NCBI GenBank assembly: GCA_002245135.1
Contig: NGBS01000011.1
Coordinates: 62,001-126,000 of the forward strand
Origin: Proteromonas lacertae
Taxonomy: Eukaryota; Sar; Bigyra; Opalinata; Proteromonadidae
Reading direction: 5' to 3'
DNA length: 64,000 nt
Part shown: piece by piece, positions 61,893 to 64,000 of the stretch
Layout: each line of letters begins with the position of its first letter
How positions within the stretch are numbered: position 1 is the first letter of the stretch
The notes under the pieces: model-generated
The model's input: the letters and a program-made list of their open reading frames with translations, nothing else
Database searches by the model: none
Told to the model about the DNA's origin: nothing
Program-made: the position numbers and the translations under genes

Positions 61893-62810
61893 TTAGGAGT
61901 AGTTGAAGTAGTGCACTTTCTTTTTGTAGATACTATTTTCAGCTAGGTTTTCAAACAATGATACTGAGATTCCTTCAAATATCTTTACCCATTGATTTAG
62001 GAATTTACATATGTCATACGTAACTGCACTATCTAAACCAGTACTAACTTTATCTAATAACAATACTCTGGCTGGACCAGCTAATGCCTCACCTAATGTA
62101 ACTCTTTTCTTTTCACCTCCACTAATACCTCGAATCATTTCATCACCTACTACTGTATTTTCGCAGATATTCAATCCCAACTTTTCTATCAACAGTTTGG
62201 TTTTATTACTCACATCAAATTCTAATCTGTAATGGCCTATTTTTAATAAATTACCTTTACCATTCAAACAATGAACTGAAAAGTCTAATGTTTCTTTCAC
62301 AGTCAAATTGCCTAATTGAATGTCATTTTGACCACAGAAACTACACAATTTCTTCCAGTTCAAACTCTCGATTGGCTTACCATCACATTTCACACTTCCT
62401 GTGTGTTTACTAAATGGAATATAACCTGCCAATGCCTTTAAGAACGATGTACTACCAGAAGAAGGAGGGCCAAATACCTAATTGCTTATAAGTATGTTTT
62501 ATACTAATGTTGATGAACCAGACTTGAAGTGATAAGTCACATCCTTAAGAACCACTTGATTTTTCTTACTTGATAAACCTAATCCATCCACTACTTGACT
62601 GTAAACTCCAGTAACAATGTTTGGAATATCATTATACTCTCTTTTCTTCTTCTTTACCTCATAGGTGTAGTTTTTAATAACAATATCAACTTTTGGCAAG
62701 TCTGATAAAAATATCTTTAACTCCCTTGCATATTTCACATACTCTGATTTTTCTATATTTTCGTCATCTGTTATACATACACTAACTGGTAGATGATTAA
62801 CATTACTCAT
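61893..62810 (-). pseudogene. Truncated PDR/ABCG-type ABC transporter, first nucleotide-binding domain only
   Basis: The start at 62810 gives MSNVNHLPVSVCITDDENIE. A 27-nt intron (62478-62504, GTATAAAACA to GCAATTAG) joins VVLKDVTYHFKSGSSTLV to FGPPSSGSTSFLKALAGYIP. The NBD continues with CSFCGQNDIQLGNLTVKETL (Q-loop region), VVGDEMIRGISGGEKKRVTL (signature SGGE intact) and LLLDKVSTGLDSA (Walker B/D-loop). The Walker A lysine is Ser (GSTS for GKTT) and the catalytic Glu after Walker B is Lys. PDR-type transporters are known to have a degenerate first NBD with an altered Walker A Lys and Glu, so this may be inherited. But the protein stops after about 285 residues, where full transporters have about 1400. 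No TM domain or second NBD follows, so it is probably a gene fragment. Confidence 0.7.
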
Positions 62811-62819
62811 TATCAATTC

Positions 62820-63468
62820 AGTTAATGTATTGGGTGTTTTTTATTTTACTATCTCCTGTATAATATATAGTTTAACATACATATAATTAATCACATTATT
62901 ACTTTCTATTATAATCACTTCATCCTGAAGGAAAAATAATAAAAATATTTTAGAGTTTTGTTGTAAAAATTATAATTCCCCTATATAATTCCAACATAAA
63001 TGGCACAAACCAAATCCATTAGCAAAATCACTAAAACTAATTATACTCCAAAAATTATATTAGTAAACGTTTGAGAACTATGAATAAAGGTAATAAAGTA
63101 CAAATATCCTGTAAATACACAAATATTCCATAACTACATTAGCTTATTGCACCTTTTTAGCTTAAATTTCAACATATGTACTTCCAAATTACCAATCTCA
63201 ATTATTTAATAGTCTAATAGTGTATTACAAAATAATTTAGATGTTCCAATTCTCTAGGTTATAACATTGTGAATTAAGAATTGATTTAACTGCTTAAAAT
63301 ACGTCATGTTATTTAAACGCTTTAAGGTTAAGTTTTTTTTCAATGTTAAATCTACTTTACCATTACTTCAATATTTCTTAATTTAAGAATTTTCTGAAAA
63401 ATTCTCAAACTTATGTTAGGTTTGAGTTGTTATAATTAAGCCTATTATTAAAATTATTGTATCTACCC
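62820..63468. other. Intergenic AT-rich region between divergent genes
   Basis: It lies between the start of the ABC fragment (-) and the visible exon of the HYDIN-like gene (+). No open frame or repeat is seen. The 5' exons of the HYDIN-like gene, if short, could lie here but are not recognisable. Confidence 0.4.
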
Positions 63469-64000
63469 TTAAAAAGTATAAAAATACTAATATATTTCAC
63501 TCCATATGAAGAGATAGAATATAATGAAAATGTAGTATTTGAAATAAGTGGAATAAGTACTCAAACAGTAGAAATAAGAGGAAGAGGATCTCAATTACAT
63601 TTAGAATTAGTAGATTTGAGAAAACAAGTAATCAATTTTGGTAAAGTAGAAGTGAATAGTGATAATAATAAGAGTATAGAAATAATCAATCGTAGTTTAT
63701 ACACTTACAATTTCGAAGTAGTAAATGAATCAAATGAAGGAATGTTTGGTGATATAAACTGTGTAAGTATAAGTCCAAAAGGTGAAATAACAATAAAACC
63801 AAAACAAATGATTAGTTTAGATATAAATTTCCATCCAAATCAGAGATTATTAGCATTTGAGAATCATTACAATGTAAAAATCAATGGTGGTGAAGCATTA
63901 TCATTCTTTACAGTAAAAGGCGCTTGTCAAGGTGTAGATGTAGTAATAGAAACCTCGTTATTGCAATTTGGAGCAGTGTGTTTAGGTTCATCAGTAACTC
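63469..64000 (+). CDS. HYDIN-like axonemal protein, internal exon (runs off the window)
   Basis: An open frame from about 63469 to the window end reads YFTPYEEIEYNENVVFEISG, QTVEIRGRGSQLHLELVD, VINFGKVEVNSDNNKSIEII and NRSLYTYNFEVVNE. It continues with ITIKPKQMISLDINFHPNQR, FTVKGACQGVDVVI and LLQFGAVCLGSSVT. Repeated 'l.fG.v..g......v.i.N.s...........f.i.P......i...F.P' units are typical of the ASPM-SPD-2-Hydin (ASH)/MSP-like Ig folds, at least two here. Order and spacing fit HYDIN, a central-pair protein of motile cilia. CFAP65/CFAP47-type ASH proteins are alternatives. No start codon is fixed. The first bases may follow an intron. Confidence 0.7.

Overview
The window is very AT-rich nuclear DNA from a unicellular eukaryote. 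Nearly every host gene is split by tiny introns (about 27-50 nt) that start GTAT and end TAG. A HYDIN-like axonemal gene at the right edge implies a flagellated lineage. The gene set (PRPF4, PRIM1, ASNSD1, XPR1/SYG1, COG4, MAD2L2/REV7, PanC, a PDR-type ABC fragment, a class C GPCR-like receptor) fits an amoebozoan, an early-branching flagellated fungus or another AT-rich protist. I cannot choose between these. TAA, TAG and TGA all end host genes, so the code looks standard.

Layout: 1-4.75 kb holds the tail of an unknown gene, a degenerate EF-hand-like gene, LRR exons and a BTB gene. 4.8-16.4 kb is one giant gene for a secreted-start, seven-TM receptor whose ectodomain is about nine diverged periplasmic-binding-protein-like modules. 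16.8-27.9 kb is a tandem family of four EF-hand-like genes. The second is a recent hybrid of its neighbours and is split by a 5.1-kb insertion with short terminal inverted repeats and a TA duplication. 28-48.3 kb is dense housekeeping sequence: COG4-like, a zinc-finger protein, a coiled-coil protein, a CCNDBP1-like protein, ASNSD1, XPR1, PRIM1, a four-TM protein, a BTB pseudogene, PRPF4, MAD2L2, PanC and an SDR.

48.3-50.8 kb is gene-poor. About 50.8-59.5 kb is compact, intron-poor and changes strand often. It carries a zinc-ribbon protein, acidic and coiled-coil proteins and a short P-loop ATPase piece, and it reads as a broken virus-like DNA element. 59.6-61.45 kb is a divergent gene pair sharing an upstream motif and bounded by a 72-bp direct repeat. 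61.9-62.8 kb is a truncated PDR/ABCG nucleotide-binding domain with degenerate catalytic motifs. The window ends inside the HYDIN-like gene.

The host genes do not form one pathway. Chromosome and RNA maintenance (PRIM1, REV7, PRPF4), transport (COG4, XPR1, ABC) and metabolism (PanC, ASNSD1, SDR) sit side by side, often on the minus strand with 40-130 bp between neighbours. All intron and domain statements come from reading frames and motifs by eye. No alignment or search was run.
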